In this document: positions 30,885-41,035 of the stretch, in pieces
Numbering within the stretch: the stretch's first letter is position 1
Layout: each line of letters begins with the position of its first letter
DNA from: Chloroflexota bacterium
GTDB taxonomy: Bacteria > Chloroflexota > Anaerolineae > Anaerolineales > Villigracilaceae
Assembly (NCBI GenBank): GCA_013388685.1
Contig: JACAET010000061.1
Coordinates: 27,322 to 91,321, forward strand
DNA: 64,000 bases
Direction: 5' to 3'
Program-made: the position numbers and the translations under genes
Notes under the pieces: model-generated
What the model was told of the DNA's origin: nothing
The model's input: the letters and a program-made list of their open reading frames with translations, nothing else
The model's database searches: none

Positions 30885-31478
30885 TTATGGTGTCTTCCAG
30901 GCGTATTGCATTTGGCGCGCGGTGCGGAGGGCAAGTTCTTTGTTCGTCAGTTTTGCGACAAGGTGCAGCGCCATTTCGATGCCGGCGGAAATGCCCGCCG
31001 AGGTGACGATGTTGCCGTTATCCACCCAGGGAACGTCTTCTTTGATGTCGAGGGCGGGGAACATGGCACGCAGGTCGGGAATATCCTCCCAGTGCGTGGT
31101 GCAGGATTTGTCTTTCAGCAGTCCTGCTTTTGCCAGCAAAAATGCTCCTGTGCAGACGGATGCGGTGAGTTGCGCATTCCTTGCCGTTTGCCGAATCCAT
31201 TCGATGACGACGGGCTTGTCCAGTTCGGCGGTGTGGATTCCGCCGGGGACGATCAGCACATTCAGCGGGGGATGGTTTTCGATGGTGTAGTGCGGCTGAA
31301 TCTTGAAGCCCGCCCGGGCGTGGATCAAACCTTCTCGTTCGGCGATCAGGCAAACGTCGAAGAGAGAAGCGCCGGGGTTTTGTCTGGCATGCAGGCGGCT
31401 GGCGGTGGTGAAGACTTCGAACGGTCCGGCAAAGTCCAGCACTTCTGCGTTATCGTAGAGGTAAATTCCGATGTACAT
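30885..31478 (-). CDS. DJ-1/PfpI-family protein
   Basis: 197 aa, start MYIGIYLYDNAEVLDFAGPF. The nucleophile Cys is in TASVCTGAFLLAKAGLL (about residue 103) on the nucleophile elbow, with Glu in the start region typical of the family. Related proteins are isonitrile hydratases or the sensor domain of GATase1-like AraC regulators. No DNA-binding domain is present. Divergent from the PIG-L gene at 31524, so the two share a 45-bp control region. Confidence 0.8.
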   Translation of the reverse strand: MYIGIYLYDNAEVLDFAGPFEVFTTASRLHARQNPGASLFDVCLIAEREGLIHARAGFKIQPHYTIENHPPLNVLIVPGGIHTAELDKPVVIEWIRQTARNAQLTASVCTGAFLLAKAGLLKDKSCTTHWEDIPDLRAMFPALDIKEDVPWVDNGNIVTSAGISAGIEMALHLVAKLTNKELALRTARQMQYAWKTP

Positions 31479-31523
31479 GAGTTGTCTTTGTACTTTGAGA
31501 TTTTGGACATTATACGAGGAAAT

Positions 31524-32366
31524 ATGACCAAAACCATTCTTGCAGTACTTGCCCACCCCGATGACGAGTCGTTCGGGCTGGGCGGCACGCTCGCCCTGTA
31601 CGCCCGCAAAGGATATGAAACGTACTATGTCTGCGCCACACGCGGCGAGGCAGGTTCGGCGGACGAGGAACACCTCAAAGGTTACAAAGACACGGCTGAA
31701 ATGCGCACCGACGAACTCATGCGTGCGGCGAAGGTGTTAGGGCTGAAAGAGGTCTTCTTCCTCGGCTACCGCGATTCGGGCATGCCCGGCATGGAGGCGA
31801 ACAAACATCCCGAGGCGCAGATCAACCATTCGGTTGATGAAGTGGCGGGGCGCGTCGTCAAATACATCCGCCACCTCAAACCGGATGTTGTGCTGACCTT
31901 CGACCCGATCGGCGGATACAAACATCCCGACCACATTCACATTCAGCGCGCGACGACGCTCGCTTTCGAGAAAGCGGATGACGCCTCTTTCCACCCCGAG
32001 GCTGGATCTCCTTTCAAACCGCGCGCCCTCTACTATCACGTTTTCCCGCGCTGGTTTCTCAAGTGGATGACACGCCTGATGCCCCTGCTTGGAAAAGACC
32101 CGCGCAAATTCGGGCGCAACGGCGATATTGACCTGACGGAGTTGGCGGTGGATTTCCCCGTTCATGTCAGCGTGGATATTCGTCCTGTTGCTGAACTCAA
32201 GCGCAAGGCGGGGGAACAGCACGCCTCGCAGGGCGGCATTCAGATGCGGCGCGGATTGATAGGTTTCATCGCCAAAGTCTTTGGCGAGCGGGAGGATTAC
32301 ATGCAGGTCTATCCGCCGGTGAATGGGAATTTCCGCAAGAAGCGCGATCTTTTCGATGGGATTTAA
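31524..32366 (+). CDS. PIG-L/LmbE-family deacetylase, second copy
   Basis: 280 aa. Zinc motif LAHPDDESFGLGGT (about residues 8-21), GEAGSADEEH, and KHPDHIHIQRA (about 132-142) with the third ligand. Longer than the 7752 copy and resembling the MshB/LmbE subgroup. It probably deacetylates an N-acetyl sugar conjugate; the exact substrate is unknown. GAGG sits 4 bp before the ATG. Followed by a hairpin with a T-run. Confidence 0.85.
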   Translation: MTKTILAVLAHPDDESFGLGGTLALYARKGYETYYVCATRGEAGSADEEHLKGYKDTAEMRTDELMRAAKVLGLKEVFFLGYRDSGMPGMEANKHPEAQINHSVDEVAGRVVKYIRHLKPDVVLTFDPIGGYKHPDHIHIQRATTLAFEKADDASFHPEAGSPFKPRALYYHVFPRWFLKWMTRLMPLLGKDPRKFGRNGDIDLTELAVDFPVHVSVDIRPVAELKRKAGEQHASQGGIQMRRGLIGFIAKVFGEREDYMQVYPPVNGNFRKKRDLFDGI

Positions 32367-32373
32367 CTCTCTG

Positions 32374-32402
32374 GCGGCTGGGAACTCTCCCGGCCGCTTT
32401 TT
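32374..32402 (+). terminator. Terminator after the second PIG-L gene
   Basis: GCGGCTGGGA pairs with TCCCGGCCGC (one mismatch), ACTC loop, followed by TTTTT. Confidence 0.75.
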
Positions 32403-32425
32403 CGTTATTCCAGGGAGGATAAACC

Positions 32426-32452
32426 ATGCTACAATCTTTCCGGCGCCTATGA
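32426..32452 (+). CDS. Eight-codon leader ORF coupled to the YIP1-family gene
   Basis: A GGGAGG ribosome site (32413-32418) is 7 bp before ATG 32426, which opens MLQSFRRL and stops at TGA 32450-32452. That TGA overlaps the YIP1 ATG (32449) as ATGA, and the YIP1 gene has no ribosome site of its own. The short ORF may serve to deliver ribosomes to it. An alternative is that YIP1 is translated from a near-leaderless message from a TACAAT box at 32430-32435. Confidence 0.4.
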   Translation: MLQSFRRL

Positions 32453-33201
32453 CTACTCCCTCTTCTTCTCCCGCCCGTCGTTTTGATTTGCCGCGTATAT
32501 TTGCGATGATCCTTCATCCGCGCGCGGTCTTCACGGAAATGATTTCAGAAAACCGCGCCAGTTGGCTTACCCCCATGCTCGTATTGACCGTCACCGCCAT
32601 CCTGGCCGTGGTGACTGCCGGTTACCTGAAAACCCGCGCCGCCACAATGGGCGAGATTGCCCTGCCGCCCGACTGGCAATGGTGGACGCCCGAAATGCAG
32701 GAAAACTACATGCGGGCGCAGCAAGCCACACAGGGTCCGGTCTTCCTGTACGTCATGCCGCTGGTCGGTTCGCTCACGGGTTTGTGGCTTGGCTGGCTTG
32801 TACTTGCCGGTTTGTTGCACCTGGGGTCCACCTTGTTCGGCGGGCGCGGTTCGATGCAAAACTCCCTGAACATCGTCTCTTGGGCAAACCTGCCATTTGC
32901 CTTGCGCGATCTGCTGAGGGTGGCGTATATGCTGCTGGCACAACACACGATTTCCAGCCCCAGCCTTTCCGGTTTTGCAACCTCGGAATTTACAGCCCAA
33001 ATTCTGGCGCGCGTCGATCTCTTTCTCGTCTGGACGGTTATCCTGCTTGTTGTTGGCTTTGCCATTCTGGATGGCTTATCCGGCGGCAAGTCGTTTGCAA
33101 ATGTGTTGATGGTGGTGACATTGACACTGCTGGCGCAGGCGGGCTTGGGAGCGCTGATAGCCGGTTTTGGAAATGCGGCGATCCAGCGTCCTTTCTTTTA
33201 G
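32449..33201 (+). CDS. YIP1-family membrane protein
   Basis: 250 aa. The cytoplasmic start (RRFDLPRIFAMILHPRAVFTEM) includes the 'P-x-x-x-F' motif typical of Yip1 domains, followed by five hydrophobic helices (about 40-60, 105-130, 145-165, 190-215, 220-242). Bacterial members are of unknown role in the membrane. The ATG is within an ATGA overlap with the eight-codon leader ORF. It precedes the ABC operon by about 80 bp. Confidence 0.7.
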   Translation: MTTPSSSPARRFDLPRIFAMILHPRAVFTEMISENRASWLTPMLVLTVTAILAVVTAGYLKTRAATMGEIALPPDWQWWTPEMQENYMRAQQATQGPVFLYVMPLVGSLTGLWLGWLVLAGLLHLGSTLFGGRGSMQNSLNIVSWANLPFALRDLLRVAYMLLAQHTISSPSLSGFATSEFTAQILARVDLFLVWTVILLVVGFAILDGLSGGKSFANVLMVVTLTLLAQAGLGALIAGFGNAAIQRPFF

Positions 33202-33279
33202 CAATTTACTTGGCGCAGCACCGCGAGTTTCCCTGCCATTTTGAGCAACGCAAATAAATAACCCCAACCGGTTGGCGAC

Positions 33280-33999
33280 ATGACTCATCCCTTTGTACAC
33301 ATCACCAGTCTGAAGAAATACTATCAGATGGGCGGCACGACTGTCCGCGCCCTGGATGGTGTGGATCTCGAGATCATGCCGAATACGTTCACGGTGGTGA
33401 TGGGTCCCTCCGGTTCGGGCAAAAGCACATTGTTGTATCTACTTGGCGGATTGGATCGTGCCACCTCGGGCGATATCCGGGTGAACGGGCAGTCGCTGAC
33501 GGATATGGACGAAAATTCGCTTGCGCTCTTTCGCCGCCGGACGATCGGCTTTGTCTTTCAATCCTTCAATCTTATTCCCAGCATGACCGCTCTGCAGAAC
33601 GTGGCGTTTCCGATGCAGTTTGCAGGCATGAGCCCTGCAAAACGCAGCGAACAGGCGGGCAGGCTTCTGGAGTTGGTTGGTTTGGGCGACAGGACTTCTC
33701 ACCGTCCCACCGAACTTTCCGGCGGACAACAACAGCGTGTCGCCATTGCCCGAGCGCTGGTCAACGATCCACAACTCATCCTTGCCGACGAACCGACCGG
33801 CAACCTGGATACCGCCAGCGGCGCGGCTATCATGCAATTGCTTTCCGACCTGCACTGTTCCGGGCGGACCGTGCTGGTGGTCACCCACGACGCGCGCATG
33901 ATGCGTTTCGCAACCCATCAAATCTACCTGCTCGACGGGCATGTTGTCAGCGAAGAGGACTATCAATCCGCCGCGTTGGAAGTCATGCGACCTTCGTGA
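33280..33999 (+). CDS. MacB/LolD-type ABC transporter ATPase
   Basis: 239 aa. Walker A GPSGSGKST (about residues 43-51), Q-loop FQSFNLIPS, signature LSGGQQQR (about 146-153), Walker B LILADEPTGNLD (about 165-176) and the H-loop THDAR. The ADEPTGNLD form is typical of the type VII (MacB/LolD/FtsE) group, which does mechanotransmission without moving substrate through the membrane. Its partner is the permease at 35736 and the secreted COG1361-like protein between them. Confidence 0.9.
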   Translation: MTHPFVHITSLKKYYQMGGTTVRALDGVDLEIMPNTFTVVMGPSGSGKSTLLYLLGGLDRATSGDIRVNGQSLTDMDENSLALFRRRTIGFVFQSFNLIPSMTALQNVAFPMQFAGMSPAKRSEQAGRLLELVGLGDRTSHRPTELSGGQQQRVAIARALVNDPQLILADEPTGNLDTASGAAIMQLLSDLHCSGRTVLVVTHDARMMRFATHQIYLLDGHVVSEEDYQSAALEVMRPS

Positions 34000-34023
34000 G
34001 GCGCTTTTTCAAACTGGAGTACC

Positions 34024-35733
34024 ATGAACCGTTCCATGTTTCGACTCTCTGTTGTATTCGCCTTTCTCTCGTTGTGGCTGACCGCCGCGCCCCCCGCGAC
34101 GTTTGCTTTGGGTTCGACCATTTCCGTTGTACCGGGGCAGGTGACCAGCGGAACACCTGCGGTCATCACCGTGACCGGCACCGATTTTGTGGATGGAAGC
34201 ACTGTCGTTCTTCTGGAAAATATCGGCGCCCTCTCCACAACGTTCGTCAACACCACCGTATTGACCGCGGCGATTCCCGCCAGCGTTCCTGTGGGTATCT
34301 ATGATGTGATCGTTTCCACCGGAACGGAAACAGCCACTTGCGCCGATTGTTTGGCGGTTGTCTCTCCATCCGAGCCGTTGCCCTTTGCCCGACCGCAGTT
34401 TGCGGTTTATACATCCAAATTGTCGGGCAGCGTCAAGATCAATAATGAAGTGACTCTGAAAGTGGTCATGGAAAATGTGGGCAAAGCCACTGCTTACAAC
34501 GTGCAGGCAGCCTTCTCCTCCACCGACCTGGTGCCCGCGAAGACGGGAGGTATCGTCATCCTCGGCAGCGTGGATTATGACCAGGAAGTGGATGTCGTCC
34601 AGACGTTTATCGTTTCGACGCAGATCGTCGGTCAAGGGTTGATTATGGCGGATATGAACGTTACCTATTACGACGCACAGGGCGCCTCTTATTCGGACAT
34701 ATTTAAATTATCCATCCCTGTCAGCGGCGGCGCCGTTTCGGGCGGAGGCGGCTCGGTTGCTCCCACCACTACGCCGACGGGTGTGAAAAGTTCCCAGTTG
34801 GTGATTACAGGCTACTCGTCCACTGTGGAACCGCTTCAGCCGGGCGAGCAGTTTGCCCTGAATCTGACCGTTCAAAACATGGGGAATGCCAGCGCCCAGC
34901 GGATTACCATGATTGTGGGCGGCGGCTCGGGCGGCGGCGGGAGCGGGACTCCTGGTCCCGGCGGCGTCTCGGGCGGCGGCGGCGATTTCTCGAATTTTGC
35001 CCCTGTCGGCTCCTCGAATGTGCAGTCGCTGGGTGACCTCAAGGCAGGGGAAAAGATTCAAGCCGTGCAGAATTTGGTGGTGAATGTTTCGACGAACCCG
35101 GGCGCGTATCCCCTGCGGGTGACGTTTTCCTATTTGAATGACAAGAACGAAGTCATCTCTGACGAGCAGGTCATTACGCTGTTGGTATACAGCCTGCCGA
35201 ATGTGGATGTCAGTTTTTACCGACCGCTGGATCCGTTTTATGCCGGGCAAGCCGGCGTCTTGCCGATTCAAGTGGTCAATCTCGGCAGACGTTTTTCCGT
35301 TTTGGGCAATATCAAGATCGAGACGCAAAACGGGAGCGTCGAAAACGGGACGGGGTTGATCGGTTCGCTCGACGCGGGCGGTTACTTCACCCTGGACGCG
35401 TTGTTTACGCCGGATCAACCTGGCACGGTCACACTCGAGGTCGTCATTGACTACCTGGACGATTTCAACCAGCCGCGCGTCATTACAAAGAAGTTGGAAA
35501 TCGAAGTACAGGAAGGGTTGATCGAGGAACCCGCTGTGGATCCGTCGCTCGACGGAGACGGTGGGCAGATATTCGTGGAAGAGGAAACCACCCTGCATAA
35601 GATTTTCCGCTTTATCAAAGGTCTATTCGGATTGGATAGCGCCTGGCCCGTCTGGCAGCCAGCCGGCGGGGGCGGGATGGACATGCCGCCGGTCGAGCCG
35701 GTGCCAGCCCTGCCCGTTCCAGGCAAGGGGTAG
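34024..35733 (+). CDS. Secreted IPT/TIG and COG1361 (CARDB-like) protein of the ABC operon
   Basis: 569 aa. A signal peptide (residues 1-28) is followed by an IPT/TIG-like beta sandwich (about 30-110: SVVPGQVTSGTPAVITVTGTDF) and two CARDB/COG1361-like beta repeats (about 120-235, 255-370) separated by Gly-Gly-Ser-rich linkers. The end is low-complexity Pro/Gly and has no obvious membrane anchor. Such proteins occur between ATPase and FtsX-type permease genes in Chloroflexi and archaea, and may act like an adaptor (the position of MacA). The partner role is inferred. Confidence 0.72.
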   Translation: MNRSMFRLSVVFAFLSLWLTAAPPATFALGSTISVVPGQVTSGTPAVITVTGTDFVDGSTVVLLENIGALSTTFVNTTVLTAAIPASVPVGIYDVIVSTGTETATCADCLAVVSPSEPLPFARPQFAVYTSKLSGSVKINNEVTLKVVMENVGKATAYNVQAAFSSTDLVPAKTGGIVILGSVDYDQEVDVVQTFIVSTQIVGQGLIMADMNVTYYDAQGASYSDIFKLSIPVSGGAVSGGGGSVAPTTTPTGVKSSQLVITGYSSTVEPLQPGEQFALNLTVQNMGNASAQRITMIVGGGSGGGGSGTPGPGGVSGGGGDFSNFAPVGSSNVQSLGDLKAGEKIQAVQNLVVNVSTNPGAYPLRVTFSYLNDKNEVISDEQVITLLVYSLPNVDVSFYRPLDPFYAGQAGVLPIQVVNLGRRFSVLGNIKIETQNGSVENGTGLIGSLDAGGYFTLDALFTPDQPGTVTLEVVIDYLDDFNQPRVITKKLEIEVQEGLIEEPAVDPSLDGDGGQIFVEEETTLHKIFRFIKGLFGLDSAWPVWQPAGGGGMDMPPVEPVPALPVPGKG

Positions 35734-35735
35734 TT

Positions 35736-37055
35736 GTGCGTTTCATTGATCTGCTTCGGCTCATCTTTGGCAACCTCAGCCGCCGCAAAGCGCGCGTGGC
35801 ATTGACCGCCATCGGCGTGGTGATTGGTACGGCGGCAGTGGTGATCCTCGTCTCGCTGGCAATTGGTCTGCAGAAAAACGCCAACGAACAACTTTATGGG
35901 ATCGGTGATTTGACGCAGATTCAAGTCAGCCCGACGTATGGCGAAGGTCCCGTCACGGTAGCCGGCGGTGGTGCAGGAGCAGGCGCCCCCGCTCAAACGA
36001 AACTCCTTACCAATTCGGCTTTGGACGAATTGCGTGCCATTCCCGGCGTGGAGTGGGTTGTCCCGCGCGAGTTCCTGATGTCTGGCGGATATGTCAAGTT
36101 TCAGAAATTGGAAGGCTGGGCAAATATTATCGGAGTGGCTGTAGACGACCTTGCCGACCTGGGCTTGGAAACCTCGCAGGGTTCCACGGCGCTCGGTCGC
36201 GGCATCATCGTCGTGGGTCCGATGGTGGCGAACAATTTTTATGACCCGCGGCTTCGTCCGGGGCAGGAACCTCCCCCGCCGCCCGATTTGTACGATCAAC
36301 AAATCCAGTTCATTATTTCAAAGTGGGATTCGCAGGGTAACGAGACGCGCAAGACCATGAGTCTGCGCGTGACGGGTATTCTGACCGAAACGCGCGGCGA
36401 ATCGGACTGGACCGTTTACGTGCCTCTCGACCAGGTGAAAGCCTGGAACGAATGGACGATGAATCGTCGCATCAATTACAACAAGGAGGGATACAGCATG
36501 GCGGTGGTGAAGGTGAGGGATGTGGATCGGGTGATCGAAATCACAGACCAGATTGCCGACATGGGCTTTCAGGCGTATACGCCGCAGGCATTTGTGCAGG
36601 GTATCAATAATTTCTATGTGATTTTGCAAGTGATCTTCGGCGGCGTGGGGGCGATCGCCCTGCTGGTCGCCGCCATCGGCATTGCCAACACCATGGCAAT
36701 GTCCATTCTGGAACGGACGCGCGAAATCGGGTTGATGAAGGCGGTTGGCGCGACCAATCGGGATGTGCTGGCAATCTTCCTCGGAGAGGCTTCCGGCATC
36801 GGATTTATCGGCGGGCTTGGCGGGGTGCTGGTGGGCTGGTTGGCGGGGCAAGCCATCAATGTTGCCGCTATCGTTTATCTTGCGAATCAAGCCGGACAAG
36901 CGGGCGGAGCGCCTCCCAGTGTGGCGGTGTACACGCCTTTATGGCTTCCTGTCTTTGCTCTTCTGTTTTCCACCTTGATTGGGATGATTTCGGGGCTTTA
37001 TCCCGCCTTGCGCGCCGCCACCATGATTCCGGTTATGGCATTGAAGTATGAATAG
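35736..37055 (+). CDS. MacB-like ABC transporter permease (FtsX fold)
   Basis: 439 aa. One helix near the start (RRKARVALTAIGVVIGTAAVVILVSLAIGL, about 16-45), a large extracellular MacB-periplasmic-core-like domain (about 50-300), then three helices (about 300-320, 345-375, 400-425) including the GAIALLVAAIGIANTMAMSILERTREIGLMKAVGA block, the hallmark of FtsX. Start is GTG at 35736, 2 bp after the stop of the gene before, with AAGGGG upstream. It forms the translocation/mechanical unit with the ATPase at 33280. Confidence 0.87.
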   Translation: MRFIDLLRLIFGNLSRRKARVALTAIGVVIGTAAVVILVSLAIGLQKNANEQLYGIGDLTQIQVSPTYGEGPVTVAGGGAGAGAPAQTKLLTNSALDELRAIPGVEWVVPREFLMSGGYVKFQKLEGWANIIGVAVDDLADLGLETSQGSTALGRGIIVVGPMVANNFYDPRLRPGQEPPPPPDLYDQQIQFIISKWDSQGNETRKTMSLRVTGILTETRGESDWTVYVPLDQVKAWNEWTMNRRINYNKEGYSMAVVKVRDVDRVIEITDQIADMGFQAYTPQAFVQGINNFYVILQVIFGGVGAIALLVAAIGIANTMAMSILERTREIGLMKAVGATNRDVLAIFLGEASGIGFIGGLGGVLVGWLAGQAINVAAIVYLANQAGQAGGAPPSVAVYTPLWLPVFALLFSTLIGMISGLYPALRAATMIPVMALKYE

Positions 37056-37097
37056 TCCGCGCGCGTTTGGGTAGCCATCTACCGTGGGCGGCTGATT

Positions 37098-38123
37098 TCA
37101 TTTTTCGATTAAACGCAGGGAAAGTCCCTCCAATTTTTCGACCCCCGCCGCGAACATTGTGACTTCGATCTGCCTCTTTACGAGATTGATCCTCTCGATC
37201 GTTTTCTCTGTTGAAACCGCCGCCGCTTTGAGAAAGTGACCCGCCATGCCGCCGAGCGTTGCACCCAGCGCGATGCACTTGGCGATATCGAGTCCGTCTT
37301 TGAGCCCGCCGCTGGCAACGATGGTCATGCCGGGAACGGCGTTTTTGACATTCAGAATCGAGTCGGCTGTGGGGATGCCCCAGCCTACGAACGTGGCGGC
37401 GAGTTGACGGGTGAATTCATCAGGTGCGCGGTGCATTTCCACCTGTGACCAGGAGGTGCCTCCAGCTCCCGCTACGTCAATGGCGGAAACGCCGCACTCG
37501 GCAAGCAGATGGGCTGTCCGTTCGGAGATGCCCCAGCCGACCTCCTTGGCGATGACAGGCACTTCGAGTTTCCTGCAGACGTCCTCGATCTTCTTGGCAA
37601 GACCTGCAAAGTTGACGTCACCGGCATCCTGCACGGCTTCCTGGAGGGGGTTGAGGTGCAGGATGAGCGCATCTGCCTGGATCATGTCCACGGCGCGGCG
37701 GCATTGTTCGATGCCGTAGCCGTAGTTGAGTTGCACGGCTCCGAGATTGGCAAAGAGCAGAATATCGGGGGCGGCGCGGCGAACCTGGAAGGTCTTTGCC
37801 TGTTCGGGGTGTTCGATGGCGGCGCGTTGACTGCCCACGCCCATGGCGATGCCGGTCTCTTGGGCGGCTTCGGCGAGGCGCAGATTGAGGGTTTCGGCTT
37901 CGGCTGTCCCGCCGGTCATGGAAGAGATAAGGAGGGGAGCGGCTAATCGTTTGCCGAACAGGCTGAGGGTTGTGTCGAGGCGGTTCAAATCCAGTTCGGG
38001 AAGGGCTTCATGAGCAAAATGGTACTTTTCGAGTCCGTTCGTCAACGCGGAGCGGACATCCTGCTCGAGGTTGATTTTAATATGGTCGGCTTTCCGCTGA
38101 TCGATGGGCGCAACTTTTGGCAT
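37098..38123 (-). CDS. fni: Type 2 isopentenyl-diphosphate isomerase (FMN-dependent)
   Basis: 341 aa. Starts with the [14 protein letters not shown] motif; [11 protein letters not shown] (about 73-84), [13 protein letters not shown] (about 153-165), [14 protein letters not shown] (about 208-221) and the Gly-rich [13 protein letters not shown] (about 275-287) are the FMN- and substrate-binding motifs. It interconverts IPP and DMAPP for isoprenoid synthesis. Type 2 is common in archaea, Gram-positives and Chloroflexi. Divergent from acpP. Confidence 0.92.
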   Translation of the reverse strand: MPKVAPIDQRKADHIKINLEQDVRSALTNGLEKYHFAHEALPELDLNRLDTTLSLFGKRLAAPLLISSMTGGTAEAETLNLRLAEAAQETGIAMGVGSQRAAIEHPEQAKTFQVRRAAPDILLFANLGAVQLNYGYGIEQCRRAVDMIQADALILHLNPLQEAVQDAGDVNFAGLAKKIEDVCRKLEVPVIAKEVGWGISERTAHLLAECGVSAIDVAGAGGTSWSQVEMHRAPDEFTRQLAATFVGWGIPTADSILNVKNAVPGMTIVASGGLKDGLDIAKCIALGATLGGMAGHFLKAAAVSTEKTIERINLVKRQIEVTMFAAGVEKLEGLSLRLIEK

Positions 38124-38158
38124 GAGGGGGTGTTCCTGTGTTTGTAATTATCTCTGGC

Positions 38159-38186
38159 TTGACACGGCTTTTAGACCGTGTACAAT
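38159..38186 (+). promoter_or_regulatory. Promoter of acpP with palindrome in the spacer
   Basis: TTGACA (38159-38164), 16-bp spacer, TACAAT (38181-38186). The spacer holds the inverted repeat ACACGG...CCGTGT (38162-38167 and 38176-38181), which reaches into both boxes, so a bound regulator would block RNA polymerase. The same GTACAATAGCC string recurs before the STAND gene at 60642. Confidence 0.7.
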
Positions 38187-38239
38187 AGCCACGATATATT
38201 CCCATGCGCTTGGATGGGAAAATTCATAAGGAGGCTGTA

Positions 38240-38473
38240 ATGTCTGATACATTTGACGAAGTAAAGGCGATCATCAAGGATTTACTTGGCGCAGATGATG
38301 CGAAAATCACTCCTGACGCCCGTTTCCGTGAAGACCTTGAAGCTGATTCTCTGGACTTGGTTGAACTGATCATGGCTTTTGAAGACAAGTTCGGCGCCGA
38401 GATTTCAGATGAAGACGCCCAGAGCATCACGACGGTGGGCGACGCCGTAAAGTATATTGACTCGCACAAGTAA
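38240..38473 (+). CDS. acpP: Acyl carrier protein
   Basis: 77 aa. The phosphopantetheine Ser is in [12 protein letters not shown] (about residue 38), flanked by acidic helices ([31 protein letters not shown]). It carries growing acyl chains in fatty acid synthesis. AAGGAGG precedes the ATG. Own promoter and terminator; no fab genes adjoin it. Confidence 0.96.
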   Translation: MSDTFDEVKAIIKDLLGADDAKITPDARFREDLEADSLDLVELIMAFEDKFGAEISDEDAQSITTVGDAVKYIDSHK

Positions 38474-38495
38474 TTTGTAACTTGATTATAACCGT

Positions 38496-38520
38496 AGAGC
38501 CGTCCGGTCTGGACGGCTCT
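38496..38520 (+). terminator. Terminator after acpP
   Basis: AGAGCCGTCC GGTCT GGACGGCTCT, a perfect 10-bp stem with 5-nt loop, followed by ATGTGTTTT (moderate T-run). Confidence 0.75.
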
Positions 38521-38568
38521 ATGTGTTTTCCGGCAATTTTCGCTTTCAAGAGAGTTACTTCACTGATG

Positions 38569-38630
38569 TTACGCACCGTCCCGAAGGTTTGGGCGCGGAA
38601 CAGGCCGAACCTTCGGGACGTTTTGCGTAA
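38569..38630. repeat. Large stem-loop with CGTCCCGAAGGTT arms, copy 1
   Basis: Arms CGTCCCGAAGGTT (38577-38589) and AACCTTCGGGACG (38608-38620) are exact complements, extended outside by TTACGCA and TGCGTAA with a small bulge. The stem-loop lies between the convergent acpP and sucD genes. A second copy of the same arms is at 57856-57906. It could stop transcription on either side but has no T-run. Confidence 0.8.
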
Positions 38631-38636
38631 GGTGAG

Positions 38637-39500
38637 TTACTTCAGGAGCGAAGGAATTTCTTCGGGGTGTTTGGCAACTTTGACGCCGGCGGCTTCGAGT
38701 GCTTTGATCTTGTCCGCGGCGCTGCCGGCGCTGCCCTCGATGATCGCGCCCGCGTGCCCCATGCGTTTGCCGGGCGGGGCGGTCTGACCGGCGATGAAGG
38801 AGACGACCGGTTTGGTCATGTGGGCGGCGATATATTCGGCGGCTTTGTCTTCGTCGGTGCCGCCGATTTCGCCAATCAGCACTACTTTTTCGGTTTGCGG
38901 GTCGTGTTCGAACATTTCCAGCACGTCAATGAAGTTTGTGCCGTTGATGGGGTCTCCGCCAATTCCCACGCAGGTGGATGCGCCCATGCCCACAAGTTTG
39001 AGGGCGTAGAGCACTTCGTAGGTCAGTGTGCCGGAGCGTGAGACGACGCCGACGTTGCCGGGGATGGCGATGTTGCCGGGGATGATGCCAACCTTCGATT
39101 CGCCGGGGGTCAGCAAACCGGGGCAGTTGGGACCGATGAGGCGGACGCCTTTCTGGTCAATGTAGTTGCGGACGCGCATCATGTCCTGGACGGGGACGCC
39201 TTCGGTGATACAAACGATGAGGGGAATGCCGGCGTCGGCGGCTTCGAACATTGCGTCTGGTGCGAAGCGGGCGGGGACGAAGATGACGGAGCAGTTGGCG
39301 CCGGTCGCCTCGACCGCCAGTTTGACCGAGTCGAAGACGGGGATTTTCCCATCCAGCACCCATTCGCCGCCTTTGCCGGGCGTCACGCCGGCAACGACGT
39401 TGGTGCCATACGCAACCATTTGGGTGGTGTGGAAGAGTCCTTCGTTACCAGTAATGCCCTGCACGAGAAGACGAGTTTCTTTGTTGATGAGAATGCTCAT
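38637..39500 (-). CDS. sucD: Succinyl-CoA synthetase, alpha subunit
   Basis: 287 aa. CoA-binding [28 protein letters not shown] (about 16-43), PNCPG (about 123-127), and the phosphohistidine in [12 protein letters not shown] (about residue 246). It makes or uses succinyl-CoA with nucleotide triphosphate in the TCA cycle. It follows sucC by 14 bp; operon order is sucC-sucD. Confidence 0.95.
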   Translation of the reverse strand: MSILINKETRLLVQGITGNEGLFHTTQMVAYGTNVVAGVTPGKGGEWVLDGKIPVFDSVKLAVEATGANCSVIFVPARFAPDAMFEAADAGIPLIVCITEGVPVQDMMRVRNYIDQKGVRLIGPNCPGLLTPGESKVGIIPGNIAIPGNVGVVSRSGTLTYEVLYALKLVGMGASTCVGIGGDPINGTNFIDVLEMFEHDPQTEKVVLIGEIGGTDEDKAAEYIAAHMTKPVVSFIAGQTAPPGKRMGHAGAIIEGSAGSAADKIKALEAAGVKVAKHPEEIPSLLK

Positions 39501-39514
39501 TGATGATTCTCCGT

Positions 39515-40648
<1,134 letters not shown>

Positions 40649-40681
40649 GATCTTCCCTTAGGTTAGTTTCAAAACACGGGC

Positions 40682-40687
40682 ATTATA
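40682..40687 (-). promoter_or_regulatory. -10 box of sucCD
   Basis: TATAAT on the minus strand; a plausible but weak CTGACC lies 15 bp further upstream, at the 3' end of the ABM gene. Confidence 0.45.
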
Positions 40688-40693
40688 CCACCC

Positions 40694-40993
40694 TCAATTT
40701 TCGGTCAGCGACACATCCCGATAGACGACGCGCGTCCGTTCCTCGCCCATCAGCGGGATTGCCTCCCTGAGCCACCTTTTGAAGTGGGGCGTCTCGCGGT
40801 GACTTGCGGCGTCCGCCTCCGATTTGAACATCTCGATAAATGTAAACCGCGTCGGATCGTCTGCCTGCTGGAGGACATCAAACCGGACGCATCCTTCCTC
40901 GCCTCGGCTTGCTTCTGCATTTTGAAGCGTCACTTCCCTGAACCTTTCGACATGCTCTGGCAGTATGTGGCTGTGAACGAGGATGATATACAT
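40694..40993 (-). CDS. Antibiotic-biosynthesis-monooxygenase (ABM) domain protein
   Basis: 99 aa with MYIILVHSHILPEHVERFREVTLQNAEASRGEEGCVRFDVLQ, the ferredoxin-like ABM fold; FIEMF and HRETPHFKRWL complete the motif. Close relatives include LsrG-type enzymes and small oxygenases; function is unclear. No clear ribosome site. Lies in an ordinary metabolic setting between the phosphoesterase and sucC. Confidence 0.75.
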   Translation of the reverse strand: MYIILVHSHILPEHVERFREVTLQNAEASRGEEGCVRFDVLQQADDPTRFTFIEMFKSEADAASHRETPHFKRWLREAIPLMGEERTRVVYRDVSLTEN

Positions 40994-41035
40994 AAACTCT
41001 CACTTTGCGCGTAGCCAATATCCAATAAGACTACA

